DNA of 63,568 nt, taken from NCBI GenBank assembly GCA_017436285.1, contig JAFSDL010000053.1, positions 1-63,568 on the forward strand, written 5' to 3'. How positions within the stretch are numbered: the stretch's first letter is position 1; each line of letters opens with the position of its first letter. Below are positions 17,531 through 25,966 of this stretch, piece by piece. A program made the translations under genes and the position numbers. Under the pieces are notes generated by a model. It did no database searches. It saw nothing but the letters and a program-made list of their open reading frames with translations, and had not been told where the DNA came from. This DNA is from Clostridia bacterium. GTDB taxonomy: Bacteria; Bacillota; Clostridia; Oscillospirales; Acutalibacteraceae.

Positions 17531-17558
17531 ATTATATATGTTTTTCTCTTAAAGTCAA
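17531..17558 (-). promoter_or_regulatory. Promoter of the alaS T-box operon
   Basis: On the minus strand TTGACT (17558-17553) and TATAAT (17536-17531) are 16 bp apart, immediately upstream of the T-box. Confidence 0.75.
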
Positions 17559-17634
17559 GATTTTTTATTTTACCAAATTCGCTTTCGTGTATTTCACAAA
17601 AATTTCTTTTGAAGATTGTGAATGATTTTTGCTA

Positions 17635-17662
17635 TTGATAATTGCAAACAAAATGATATAAT
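17635..17662 (+). promoter_or_regulatory. Promoter of the secreted lipase-like gene
   Basis: TTGATA (17635-17640) and TATAAT (17657-17662) with a 16-bp spacer lie 48 bp before the start codon. Confidence 0.7.
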
Positions 17663-17709
17663 GTTATAATTTTTAAAAGAGGAAAAATCTTACAAAGGGG
17701 GCGTTTTTT

Positions 17710-19659
17710 ATGACTAAAAAATTTATAGCACTTATTCTTTCTCTTACTATGCTTTTTTCTGTTATTAGTGTAGGTGCCGCTGCTGTTGATAGTGAATATA
17801 ACGATTATACAGAATATCCTGTGATACTTGTTCCCGGTTATAGCGGTTCTGAACTTGATATGGTAAATGATGACGGAACAACAGAACGTGTATGGCATTT
17901 TGATATGATGAACATTCTTACCTTGGTGCTTAACGATATTGCAGAATTTTCCAGAAGTATGATAGAGTATGCCAAGGGCGATTCTACACTTTTGGCATTA
18001 AAAATTGAAGACGGGTTAAATCAGCTTTTGGGAAATATTAAATGCAACCCTGATGGCTCAAGTGTCAAAAACATAAAGGTCGCTTACGATAATGCCGCTG
18101 TTACAAATATGGGCTATATTCATGAAAATGGACTTAATGATGAAGTTATCGGTGAAGCTGATTTGTTTGCTGAGATTTCCGCCGTTATAGGTGAACAGAA
18201 CTGTTTCTTTTTCCAATCAGATTGGCGAATGAGCGTTCTCGACTGTGCCGCAAGGCTTGACAGTTATATTCAAATGGTAAAAGAGTTTTCCGGAAAAGAT
18301 AAGGTTAATATCATAGCAGTTTCGCATGGTGGTCAGGTTACTGCAACCTACCTTTCTCTTTATGGCTATAAGCAGGATGTTGATAATGCAGTTCTTACCG
18401 TTCCTGCAATAGGTGGTGCGTTGCTTGCTTACGATATTATGAATGAAAGCGTAGCACTTGATGAATATAATCTTATATATTTCCTTGAACACGGTTTCAT
18501 TTCAGAAGATGATTATAAGTGGCTTCTTCAGGCAGAGCAGTTAGGTTTTTTAGATGATCTTATTGCTGCAATTCTTCCGCCTATAAAAGATTTTGCACGA
18601 AATTTTGGAAGCATCTGGGATTTTATACCTGAAGAGTATTATGATGAATTAAAAGCAAAAGAACTTGACCCTGTTGAAAATGCAGGTATAATCGCTAAAA
18701 GTGATATTGTTCATTACGAAATAATGCCGAATATGTCGGAAAATCTCAAAAAATGTATCGACGAGTACGGAATGAATATTTCAATTATTGCAGGTTACGG
18801 TGTTCCTGCCGTTACCGGTACACAAGAGCAATCTGATGCCATTATTGGTGTTAATGATGCAACGGGTGCATATTGTGCTCCTTACGGACAACGTTTTAAC
18901 GATGGCTATACAGGTTGCGGTGTGGTTTGCTCAGATTTTACACACGACCATATTTCACCATCCTTCGAAGTTGATGCATCTGCTGCATATCTTCCCGAGA
19001 ATACTTGGTACGTGGAAGAGCTTTTTCACGGAATGACTTTTAGTGACAAGTATTCAAGAACTCTTGCATTGAAAACTCTTTTAACAGATGATATAACTGA
19101 TGTTTATTCTGATCCTACATATCCTCAGTTTTGCTCATCCACAAATGCGTGTAATACCGTTTTTGCAAAATTTGATAAAAGTCCTGTAGGTTATGTTTCG
19201 GACGAAGATAATTATCTGATTGTTACAAATATTTCAGAAAAATACTCTGTTAAAATAACATCAATTATTTTTGCGGGTTCGGAGTTTATCGCTCACTCTG
19301 CGGGTATAAATGCACTTGCACCGGGTCAGTCCGTAAGTATTCCTGTATCGGGTAAACTTCCGGCTGTAAGCCGGCAGAATATGCAACTGCAAATTGATTA
19401 TTATTGCGAGGGAAGAACTTTAACACCAACGGGAACAAAAACCTTTAATTTTATGATTATGAATGGTGGCCCTATAGAATATAATTATGAAAATCCTTTG
19501 ATTGCCGCAGATTATGTAATCGGAATTGACGGAGTTATAGGAGAAAAAGCAACAGAAAAACTTGAGCCTTTCGGTATAATTAATTTTATCGAGTTCTTCT
19601 ATAATTGGTTTGCAGCCATTATGAAAGAATTGGGATTTGCATATTTATTCAGTATTTAA
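17710..19659 (+). CDS. Secreted alpha/beta-hydrolase, LCAT/lipase-like
   Basis: Probable exported esterase or acyltransferase. The N-terminus is a signal peptide (MTKKFIALILSLTMLFSVIS, cleavage near AAA, residues 22-25). PVILVPGYSGSEL (about 37-49) is the oxyanion-side motif of the lecithin:cholesterol acyltransferase-like family. The nucleophile elbow reads AVSHGG with Ser205. A late His in the DFTHDHISPSFEV stretch (about 417-430) could complete the triad. Residues after about 500 form a beta-rich tail. At 649 aa it is longer than a plain lipase. An AAAGGGG site precedes the ATG. The substrate is unknown; the gene stands alone. Confidence 0.78.
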   Translation: MTKKFIALILSLTMLFSVISVGAAAVDSEYNDYTEYPVILVPGYSGSELDMVNDDGTTERVWHFDMMNILTLVLNDIAEFSRSMIEYAKGDSTLLALKIEDGLNQLLGNIKCNPDGSSVKNIKVAYDNAAVTNMGYIHENGLNDEVIGEADLFAEISAVIGEQNCFFFQSDWRMSVLDCAARLDSYIQMVKEFSGKDKVNIIAVSHGGQVTATYLSLYGYKQDVDNAVLTVPAIGGALLAYDIMNESVALDEYNLIYFLEHGFISEDDYKWLLQAEQLGFLDDLIAAILPPIKDFARNFGSIWDFIPEEYYDELKAKELDPVENAGIIAKSDIVHYEIMPNMSENLKKCIDEYGMNISIIAGYGVPAVTGTQEQSDAIIGVNDATGAYCAPYGQRFNDGYTGCGVVCSDFTHDHISPSFEVDASAAYLPENTWYVEELFHGMTFSDKYSRTLALKTLLTDDITDVYSDPTYPQFCSSTNACNTVFAKFDKSPVGYVSDEDNYLIVTNISEKYSVKITSIIFAGSEFIAHSAGINALAPGQSVSIPVSGKLPAVSRQNMQLQIDYYCEGRTLTPTGTKTFNFMIMNGGPIEYNYENPLIAADYVIGIDGVIGEKATEKLEPFGIINFIEFFYNWFAAIMKELGFAYLFSI

Positions 19660-19687
19660 AAACAAGCATCTGACTGAAAAATAGTTC

Positions 19688-19716
19688 TTGACATATTGTG
19701 CCAAAGGTGTTATAAT
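19688..19716 (+). promoter_or_regulatory. Promoter of rpsF-ssb-rpsR
   Basis: A consensus TTGACA (19688-19693) and TATAAT (19711-19716) with 17-bp spacing, as expected for a strongly expressed ribosomal operon. Confidence 0.9.
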
Positions 19717-19762
19717 CCGTAACTGTTGCGGTATGTCCGTTGAGATTTGACCGCATAAATTT

Positions 19763-19802
19763 CCTTGCTCTCAAATAGGTAAATGAGAGCCGGAGTCCAT
19801 AA
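19763..19802 (+). promoter_or_regulatory. Possible S6:S18-binding leader hairpin
   Basis: A stem GCTCTCA/TGAGAGC just before the ribosome-binding site is followed by CCGGAG. A CCG next to such a stem is characteristic of the known S6:S18 autoregulatory rpsF leader. Placement fits; the full secondary structure was not computed. Confidence 0.5.
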
Positions 19803-19815
19803 GGAGGTGCAAACG

Positions 19816-20097
19816 ATGTCAAACAGTTATGAGACAATTATCGTCTATTCACTCGCTAAAGGTGAAGAAGCAGCAAAAGAGCTTCACGCAAAATTCGAGG
19901 CGATGATGGCAGAGAACGGTACAGTTGACAGCGTTGACGAATGGGGTAAGCGTAAGCTTGCATACCTTATCAACGATGAAGACAACGGTTACTATGTTCT
20001 TTACAACCATACTTGTGATGCTGAATTCCCTGCTGAGCTCAGCCGTGTTCTCAAAATCACAGATGGCGTTCTTCGTTCTTTGGTTATTAAAAAATAA
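19816..20097 (+). CDS. rpsF: 30S ribosomal protein S6
   Basis: The 93 aa protein begins MSNSYETIIVYS and contains VDEWGKRKLAYLI, both diagnostic of S6; it binds S18 and 16S rRNA in the 30S platform. The start at 19816 is chosen because a strong AAGGAGGTG lies seven bases upstream; a longer frame from 19783 would place that site inside the coding region. It is first in rpsF-ssb-rpsR, the conserved Firmicute order. Confidence 0.97.
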   Translation: MSNSYETIIVYSLAKGEEAAKELHAKFEAMMAENGTVDSVDEWGKRKLAYLINDEDNGYYVLYNHTCDAEFPAELSRVLKITDGVLRSLVIKK

Positions 20098-20109
20098 GAG
20101 GTGTGAAAG

Positions 20110-20544
20110 ATGCTTAATTGTGCAGTTATAATGGGTCGCCTTACAGCAGACCCCGAGCTTCGCCAGACTCCCTCAGGCGTTTCTGTAACAAGATTTACTG
20201 TTGCGGTTGACAGAGGCTATGTTAAAGCAGGCGAAGAGAGAAAAGCAGATTTTATTAATGTTGTTGCCTGGAGACAAACAGCAGAATTCGTTTCAAGATA
20301 TTTCCAGAAGGGCTCAATGATTGCCGTTCAGGGTTCTATTCAGACAGGTTCCTATGAAAAGGATGGCGTTAAACGCTATACTGTAGAAATCAGTGCTGAT
20401 AATGTAAGCTTCTGCGGTTCAAAAAGTGAGACCGGAACAAACGGTGCACCCTCAACAACAGCTACTACAGCTGCACCGTCTTTCTCTAACGGTGGTTTAG
20501 ACGATTTCGCAGCAATGGCTGACGATGACGACTTACCGTTCTGA
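20110..20544 (+). CDS. ssb: Single-stranded DNA-binding protein
   Basis: OB-fold protein protecting ssDNA in replication and repair. The 144 aa chain starts [20 protein letters not shown], continues through [12 protein letters not shown] and [13 protein letters not shown] (core OB strands), then a Thr/Ala-rich linker and an acidic tip ending DDDLPF, which recruits partner proteins. It lies 12 bases after rpsF with a GAGGTGTG site, and 23 bases before rpsR. Confidence 0.97.
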   Translation: MLNCAVIMGRLTADPELRQTPSGVSVTRFTVAVDRGYVKAGEERKADFINVVAWRQTAEFVSRYFQKGSMIAVQGSIQTGSYEKDGVKRYTVEISADNVSFCGSKSETGTNGAPSTTATTAAPSFSNGGLDDFAAMADDDDLPF

Positions 20545-20567
20545 TTCTAATAGGAGGTAAATTTACA

Positions 20568-20813
20568 ATGGCATTTGATAAAAACGATCGCCGTCCCAAC
20601 AAAAGAGGCCGCAAAAAAGTTTGCGCTTTCTGCGTTGAGAAGGTTGAAGCAATTGATTACAAAGATACAGCTAAGCTCAGCAGATACACATCTGACAGAG
20701 CTAAAATCCTTCCCCGCCGTGTAACCGGTACTTGCGCTTATCATCAGAGAGAGCTTACTACCGCAATTAAGAGAGCAAGACAGATTGCCCTCCTTCCTTA
20801 TACCGCGGATTAA
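20568..20813 (+). CDS. rpsR: 30S ribosomal protein S18
   Basis: The 81 aa protein has the S18 signature: [18 protein letters not shown], then [20 protein letters not shown] shortened here to its core IDYKD...LPRR, and a C-terminal [19 protein letters not shown]. The two N-terminal cysteines (CAFC) suggest a zinc-binding C+ type S18. An AGGAGGT site is nine bases before the ATG. A strong terminator follows. Confidence 0.97.
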   Translation: MAFDKNDRRPNKRGRKKVCAFCVEKVEAIDYKDTAKLSRYTSDRAKILPRRVTGTCAYHQRELTTAIKRARQIALLPYTAD

Positions 20814-20827
20814 TTTTAAAGGTTGTT

Positions 20828-20861
20828 CAGAGACTCTTTTCGAAAGGGTCTCTGTTTTTTT
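20828..20861 (+). terminator. Terminator of the rpsF operon
   Basis: CAGAGAC/GTCTCTG stem (20828-20834 with 20848-20854) followed by seven T residues. Confidence 0.9.
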
Positions 20862-20862
20862 A

Positions 20863-20894
20863 CCCCAACTCACGTGCATTTGTACGCTTCGGGG
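20863..20894. repeat. Short palindromic fragment resembling the terminator-linked element
   Basis: CCCC...GGGG hairpin containing ACGTGCATTTGTACGCTTC, which resembles ACGTACCTTTGTACGCCTTC in the elements at 7.2 and 63.5 kb. It is probably a degenerate remnant. The rest of the gap to 21008 shows only AT-rich sequence and a weak hairpin near 20950. Confidence 0.45.
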
Positions 20895-21008
20895 CTCATA
20901 AAACAAAAAATCTGCTAACTACAAAAAATATACTTGTAATTCAGGTAGCCTCTTAATGAGGGTGCTTTTTTGCTTTTGTAAAGAAAATGTAAACTTATAT
21001 ATAGTTTG

Positions 21009-21037
21009 TTGAAAACATTAGAAAAAGCTGTTATAGT
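21009..21037 (+). promoter_or_regulatory. Promoter of the 21071 gene
   Basis: TTGAAA (21009-21014) and TATAGT (21032-21037) with 17-bp spacing. Confidence 0.65.
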
Positions 21038-21070
21038 TTAATTGTAATATTAGTTGAGGGCGGTGCTGAT

Positions 21071-21511
21071 ATGAAAAAGAAAATTTTGATTGTTGTATTA
21101 ATAATTGTTTCCGTTTTTGTTATAGGCATTGTGGGCGTAGAAGCAAGGTATCGATATTATCACGGTGGTTCACCCTCGGGAAAGGGCTGGTATGCAGAGG
21201 AAACAGTCGAAAGCAACGGAGAATTTGTATTAAAAACCAACCTTTATGAAGCTGATGATATTGAATTTATGAGCTTCTGTATTGAAAACAAGAAGGGCGA
21301 AGTTGTTTTTGATTCCAATGGGGGATGGAGAACTTGGGATTTACACGGAATAAGGTTTGCAGATGATACCAATGATGTTATTGTTGATTCAGGTGACATA
21401 GGCGAAATTATTTATGAATATAATGGTAAAACATGGACTTGTGAAGAATATGAGTCTGAAGAGATTGAGGTAAGTGTTGAGCAAACTTTACCTTGGAAAA
21501 ATTGGAATTGA
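21071..21511 (+). CDS. Small membrane-anchored hypothetical protein
   Basis: Not recognised. The 146 aa protein has one N-terminal membrane helix (KKKILIVVLIIVSVFVIGIV, residues 2-21) and an extracytoplasmic domain of alternating polar strands with aromatic residues (GWYAEETVESNGEFVL, GGWRTWDLHGIRF). The C-terminus is acidic. An upstream consensus promoter and a hairpin after the stop mark it as a single-gene unit. It could be a lipid-facing or signalling accessory protein; nothing decides this. Confidence 0.7.
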   Translation: MKKKILIVVLIIVSVFVIGIVGVEARYRYYHGGSPSGKGWYAEETVESNGEFVLKTNLYEADDIEFMSFCIENKKGEVVFDSNGGWRTWDLHGIRFADDTNDVIVDSGDIGEIIYEYNGKTWTCEEYESEEIEVSVEQTLPWKNWN

Positions 21512-21561
21512 TAGTTTTTGTTTTTCAATTGTTAAATAAAAATTACATTTTGCAGAAATGC

Positions 21562-21600
21562 TTGAAAGAATGCTCTTGTTATGGTATTATACAAGAGCAT
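21562..21600 (+). promoter_or_regulatory. Overlapping hairpin and promoter before the 21630 gene
   Basis: TTGAAA (21562-21567) and TATTAT (21585-21590) are 17 bp apart. The same bases form the hairpin ATGCTCTTGT/ACAAGAGCAT (21570-21579 with 21591-21600), followed by TAATTTTTG, which could terminate the preceding gene. A single site may thus serve as terminator and promoter. Confidence 0.55.
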
Positions 21601-21629
21601 TAATTTTTGTTTGTTAGGATTTTTTATAT

Positions 21630-22136
21630 ATGAAAAAAGTCAGGCACTCTTTCTTTGTTGTGTTGTTTTTATGTGCAGTTCACGCTCTTTTGTGTGTTGC
21701 ATATAACTACACATACTTTTCCTCGGAATTTAATTTCTCTGAAAAATTTCAGGGGGGGCTCTATTGGGTAATGCTTATGGTATCCTTCCTTGCAGGTCCG
21801 TTTTTCTATTATGTTGCAGGGCGGTTGTGTAAGAAAAAGGGTAGCAAAAAGCTCATTCTTTCTTCGTTGCTTGTAATGAATATTGCAGTAAGTGTTTTGG
21901 GAATCGTTTCATTCTTTTCTGCAGATTTATTGGAGACATACCGCCTTGTAAATGCACCCTCATACCTTTATTATTCACTTTTTTCAGATGGTGTAATGTA
22001 TCTGGCAGTTCCTGCTATGATAATTTCATCATTATTTCCTGTGTTTTTCTTTAAAATCGGTTATGTTAATAAGCCGAGAACAAATAATGAGATTAAGATG
22101 GAAGATATAGAAATCAAAGAAGAGAAAGAGTTATAA
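21630..22136 (+). CDS. Small integral membrane protein, unknown function
   Basis: Not recognised. The 168 aa protein has four predicted membrane helices (about residues 7-26, 44-64, 74-96 and 112-142), with short loops and a charged C-terminal tail rich in Glu and Lys (EDIEIKEEKEL). No Shine-Dalgarno consensus is obvious: the start is preceded by TTTTTATAT, so translation may be weak or the start misplaced. It is closed by a strong terminator shared with the convergent pseudouridine synthase gene. Confidence 0.65.
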   Translation: MKKVRHSFFVVLFLCAVHALLCVAYNYTYFSSEFNFSEKFQGGLYWVMLMVSFLAGPFFYYVAGRLCKKKGSKKLILSSLLVMNIAVSVLGIVSFFSADLLETYRLVNAPSYLYYSLFSDGVMYLAVPAMIISSLFPVFFFKIGYVNKPRTNNEIKMEDIEIKEEKEL

Positions 22137-22173
22137 AAATTACCGACAGTATTTTGATACTGTCGGTAATTTT
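22136..22173. terminator. Bidirectional terminator
   Basis: A perfect 17-bp stem (22136-22152 with 22157-22173) and a TTTG loop with A/T-rich outer bases. It lies between two convergent genes and includes the stop codon of each. Confidence 0.92.
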
Positions 22174-23137
22174 ATATCGTTCCGTCATAGAATGCTTTTT
22201 TGAACCATACATCCTGAACCTCAAATTCCCTCTGGTTAAGGTAGTTAAGAATTCCTGCATCGCTCCGGAAATCAAATTTTAATTTATATGAGTATAAAAA
22301 CTGTTTTTTGTAACTGCCGAAGCTTTTGTTCCGGGCATTTGTTCCGTATTTGCCGTCACCTAAAAGGGGGTTACCTAAATAAGAAAAATGGGCTCTTATC
22401 TGATGTGTTCTGCCCGTTAAAAGCTCAACCTCTAAAAGTGAAAGACCGTCCTTGTAGCCAAGCACCTTGTATTTTGTGGAAATATGCTTGGTTTTGTCAT
22501 TTCCCTTTTCGCTTACATAAACCTTGTTCTGCTTTTCATTCTTTTCAAGGTAGCCCTCAATGATACCGCTTTCTTTTTTCAGCTTACCGATCACAACACA
22601 AAGGTAAAGCTTGTGCATTTCGCGATTTTTCAGCTTTTCGTTGAGTATGCGCAGGCTTTCTGCATTTTTAGCACCGATAATAATACCGCTTGTGTTACGG
22701 TCAATTCTGTTGACGAGGGCAGGAGCAAATGAGCTTTCCTCATCGGGCTTATAATCGCCCTTTTCATAAAGATAACGCTTAACTCTTGTTATGGCGGTGT
22801 CGGTATAATTATCCTCATCAGGGTGGGAGAGAAGCCCTGTGGGCTTATCTATGAGAATAATATTTTCATCCTCATAAACAATATTAAGGCTTTTTCCTGC
22901 ATTGAGGAAATCATATTTGGGCTTTGTAACTTCAAAGAATTCGTCATTAATATACATTGAAACGAGGTCGTTTTCTTTAAGTCTGTAAGAAATTTCCGAC
23001 CTTTTGTTATTAACCTTGATTCTTTTGCTTCTTATGTATTTATACATAAGCGACTGAGGAAGCAGGGGAACGGACTTTGTAATGTATTTATCAAGCCTTT
23101 GACCCGCATCATTTTTGTTTATATAAAATTCCTTCAC
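22172..23137 (-). CDS. RluA-family pseudouridine synthase
   Basis: Converts uridine to pseudouridine in rRNA or tRNA. The 321 aa protein has an N-terminal S4 RNA-binding domain (GQRLDKYITKSVPLLPQS, residues 12-29) and the synthase domain with VNRIDRNTSGIIIGA, where Asp in RIDRNTSG is the catalytic residue. TGRTHQIRAHFSYLG is the second conserved block. The exact target (RluC/D-like or other) cannot be set. It overlaps whiA by four bases and is the last gene of the hprK operon. Confidence 0.92.
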   Translation of the reverse strand: MKEFYINKNDAGQRLDKYITKSVPLLPQSLMYKYIRSKRIKVNNKRSEISYRLKENDLVSMYINDEFFEVTKPKYDFLNAGKSLNIVYEDENIILIDKPTGLLSHPDEDNYTDTAITRVKRYLYEKGDYKPDEESSFAPALVNRIDRNTSGIIIGAKNAESLRILNEKLKNREMHKLYLCVVIGKLKKESGIIEGYLEKNEKQNKVYVSEKGNDKTKHISTKYKVLGYKDGLSLLEVELLTGRTHQIRAHFSYLGNPLLGDGKYGTNARNKSFGSYKKQFLYSYKLKFDFRSDAGILNYLNQREFEVQDVWFKKAFYDGTI

Positions 23138-24039
23138 CTTGTTTTCAACTCCGCGGCAATTTTTTCAAGCTTTTTGAAGCGTCTGCTTACTGCAGATCGT
23201 GAAAGCTCAGGATTCATCATTTTACCAAGCTCGTCTAAAGAAATATCAGGATTTTCAAGCCTTAATGAGCAAAGCTCACTCAAATCCTTTGTCATATCAG
23301 AGAGCTTGATTTTTGAAAGAATTTCTTCAATAATCGCAACCTGCTTTAAGCCTGCCTCAATTGAACGGCTCAAGTTTGCCGATTCAAAATTTGAACGGCG
23401 GTTAATCTGATTTTTAATATCCTTCATAGCACGGGTCTGCATAACCTCTAAAAAGGCGTTGTTTGCACCCATTGTGCCGATATAATCCTCAATGGATTCG
23501 GCTTCCTTTGCATAAACAACATAGCTGTTGCTTCTTATAATCTTTTTGCAACGAAGCCCTAAGTCGCCGATTATCTGCATTAAATCCTCGCAGAGCTTTG
23601 CCTTTGTTACACTGAATTCAATGTGGTAATCCTTTTGCGGGTCGGTAACACTTCCGCAAACGAGGAATGCACCTCTGAGAAATGCCTTTGAGCAACAGTC
23701 ATCATTAGTTTGTTCAAGGTTTGAAAGGTTCACTCTTAAGGTGATTTCTTTACCCGTGTAGCCGAAATATTCTAAAATTTTAAGGCGCTCTGCCCTTGTT
23801 GGAATGTTTATTTTATAATTTCCCGCTTTTGAGCAGGTGAGTTCGGGAGTAACACCTGTAAGGTCACGGATGCTTGTGGAATAATGCTCGGCAACCGCCT
23901 GAATTTCTGTCATAAGTGAAATTTCAGAGAGTGAAAAGGCTCTGCCGAAAATGAGCATACCGAAAGCCTCCGCCTTTGTGCAACAGGCGGAGGGTATTAG
24001 TCCGGTTAATTCTGTTTTAACGTCCGAAGAGAATGACAT
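23134..24039 (-). CDS. whiA: Sporulation/division regulator WhiA
   Basis: DNA-binding protein found across Gram-positive bacteria, with an N-terminal LAGLIDADG-like fold and a C-terminal helix-turn-helix. The 301 aa chain starts SFSSDVKTELTGLIP, has KAFLRGAFLVCGSVTDPQKDYHIE near 120-145 (the degenerate homing-endonuclease core, written here only by its GAFL-CGS centre), and the C-terminal LDELGKMMNPELSRSAVSR HTH. Length is standard. Usually it sits next to rapZ and yvcK; here both are absent and it directly follows murB with two bases between. Confidence 0.95.
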   Translation of the reverse strand: MSFSSDVKTELTGLIPSACCTKAEAFGMLIFGRAFSLSEISLMTEIQAVAEHYSTSIRDLTGVTPELTCSKAGNYKINIPTRAERLKILEYFGYTGKEITLRVNLSNLEQTNDDCCSKAFLRGAFLVCGSVTDPQKDYHIEFSVTKAKLCEDLMQIIGDLGLRCKKIIRSNSYVVYAKEAESIEDYIGTMGANNAFLEVMQTRAMKDIKNQINRRSNFESANLSRSIEAGLKQVAIIEEILSKIKLSDMTKDLSELCSLRLENPDISLDELGKMMNPELSRSAVSRRFKKLEKIAAELKTR

Positions 24040-24041
24040 AA

Positions 24042-24965
24042 TTACCTCAGTATAATAACTTCCGGCTCCAATGTGACACCGGTTTCTTTTTTTACTGTTT
24101 CTTGTGTAAGCTTTATAAGGTCGAGAATATCCTTTGCGGTAGCATTGCTTTTATTAATAAGAAAGCCTGCGTGCTTGTCGCTGATTTGTGCACCACCGAG
24201 AGCCTTACCCTTAAAACCAATCTGTTCAATAAGCGCACCTGCAAAATAACCCTCGGGGCGCTTGAATGTGCTGCCTGCACTTGGGTATTCAAGGGGTTGC
24301 TTATCCTTTCTGCGTGAAAGGAAATCATTCATAGCAGCCTTGATTTCTTCCTGTGGTGCTTTTTTCATTTTGAATTTAGCAGAAACCACAATGCAACCAT
24401 TTTCCTTGAAAACTGAGTGGCGGTAGGAAAGCCTTGCTTCCTCTGCGGGCATTGTTTTAAGCTCAAGCTGAGGGGTAAGGTAGGTTATCTCTGAAATAAC
24501 ATCCTTTACCTCGCCACCATAAGCCCCTGCATTCATAAACACCGCACCACCGCAAGTGCCGGGAATACCATAAGCGAATTCAAGTCCCGAAAGGGAGTTT
24601 TCCAAAGCGAATTTGCAAAGAGTGACAACCTTTGTACCTGCAGAGCAACAAATAACATCCTCGCCCTCAAGGGAAAGTGATGTCATTTCATCACCGATTT
24701 TAACAACAACCTTGTCAAGACCCTCATCAAGCACCAAAACATTAGTGCCGTTGCCTAAAATGATATAGGGGGTGTCGGTTTCCTTTATTAATTTAAGAGC
24801 TTCTGTTAATTGCTTTTCGTTTTTGGGCTCAATTAAGAGGGGACAGGGTCCGCCGACCTTAAAGGAAATATGATTGCAAAGCATTTCATTTTTATATGCC
24901 TTGCAACCCATTTCAATTGCCGAATCAAAAAGCAGATTAGTTGTTTCGATGTTTATATTAATCAC
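24042..24965 (-). CDS. murB: UDP-N-acetylmuramate dehydrogenase (UDP-N-acetylenolpyruvoylglucosamine reductase)
   Basis: FAD/NADPH enzyme of peptidoglycan precursor synthesis. The 307 aa, type II (short) protein has the FAD-binding ILGNGTNVLV and ALENSLSGLEFAYGIPGTCG blocks, a SYRHSVF substrate motif, the catalytic serine in YPSAGSTFKRP, and a final Glu in LEPEVIIL. It is in the middle of the hprK operon. Confidence 0.97.
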   Translation of the reverse strand: MININIETTNLLFDSAIEMGCKAYKNEMLCNHISFKVGGPCPLLIEPKNEKQLTEALKLIKETDTPYIILGNGTNVLVLDEGLDKVVVKIGDEMTSLSLEGEDVICCSAGTKVVTLCKFALENSLSGLEFAYGIPGTCGGAVFMNAGAYGGEVKDVISEITYLTPQLELKTMPAEEARLSYRHSVFKENGCIVVSAKFKMKKAPQEEIKAAMNDFLSRRKDKQPLEYPSAGSTFKRPEGYFAGALIEQIGFKGKALGGAQISDKHAGFLINKSNATAKDILDLIKLTQETVKKETGVTLEPEVIILR

Positions 24966-24979
24966 CTTTTTGTGTTTGC

Positions 24980-25927
24980 TTATTCATCAAGTAATGCAGC
25001 ACCGATAATACCTGCATCGTTACCTAAAGCTGCAGGAATAATAGCCGCCTGTTTGTCTGCGTAAACGCTGTAACGCTCTGCTTTTACTATATCGCGAATG
25101 GGCTTAAGAATCTTTTCGCCCTGACCGCTGATGCCACCACCGATGCAAACTGCTTCGGGCTGAAGAGCGTTGATAACATTAGCAAGGCCGATTGCAACAT
25201 AGTAAAGATATCTGTCAACAACAGTTTTTGCAATTTCATCGCCCATATCAAGAGCATCAAAGATGGATTTTCCGTCTACTTTATTAAGGTCGCCCTCACA
25301 GGTTTTCCAGAGGAGAGAATCTCTGTTACCCTCCATTGCTTCAACTGCCTGAGAAACAAGTGCGGTTGCAGAGGCATATTTTTCCCAGCAGCCCTTTCTG
25401 CCACAGTTGCAGGGGATACCATCTACATTAATAACCATATGACCCATTTCACCGCCACAGAAGTTGCTGCCACGATAAATTTTACCGTCAATGATAATAC
25501 CGCTGCCAACACCTGTGCCGAGAGTTACTGCAACAAAGTTTTTAACACCGTTGCCACAGCCTGCAACTGCTTCACCAAGTGCTGCTGCATTTGCATCGTT
25601 TTCAAGATAAACGGGTTTGCCGAATCTTTCTTCAAGCATCTGCTTTGCAGGAACATTGTGGAATTTAAGGTTGTTTGAAAATTCAATTGCACCTGTATCC
25701 TTGTTTACTGAGCCGGGAGTACCGATACCAACAGAAACAACATCATCATAAGAAACGCCTGCATCTGCCATAGCAAGATCTGCCGCTTCCTTGATTGAAT
25801 CGAAAATTTCTTCTGCAGGACGGGGTGCATTGGTTTTAACCTTGCCTCTGCCGATTATTTTATAATTTTCATCAATAACACCTACTGCGATATTAGTACC
25901 GCCAAGGTCAACACCGATTCTTAACAT
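24980..25927 (-). CDS. glcK: ROK-family glucokinase
   Basis: Phosphorylates glucose to glucose-6-phosphate. The 315 aa protein has the ATP-binding GVDLGGTNIAVGVID start, the sugar-binding LENDANAAALGEA, GTGVGSGIIIDG, and the ROK zinc motif CNCGRKGCWE. No N-terminal helix-turn-helix is present, so it is a kinase and not a repressor. A linking role with hprK, the carbon-catabolite sensor just upstream (39 bases), is plausible: both respond to glycolytic flux. Other hexose kinases of the family cannot be excluded. Confidence 0.92.
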   Translation of the reverse strand: MLRIGVDLGGTNIAVGVIDENYKIIGRGKVKTNAPRPAEEIFDSIKEAADLAMADAGVSYDDVVSVGIGTPGSVNKDTGAIEFSNNLKFHNVPAKQMLEERFGKPVYLENDANAAALGEAVAGCGNGVKNFVAVTLGTGVGSGIIIDGKIYRGSNFCGGEMGHMVINVDGIPCNCGRKGCWEKYASATALVSQAVEAMEGNRDSLLWKTCEGDLNKVDGKSIFDALDMGDEIAKTVVDRYLYYVAIGLANVINALQPEAVCIGGGISGQGEKILKPIRDIVKAERYSVYADKQAAIIPAALGNDAGIIGAALLDE

Positions 25928-25966
25928 AATTATATCTCCTTTTATGTATCTTATTTATTTTTGGCA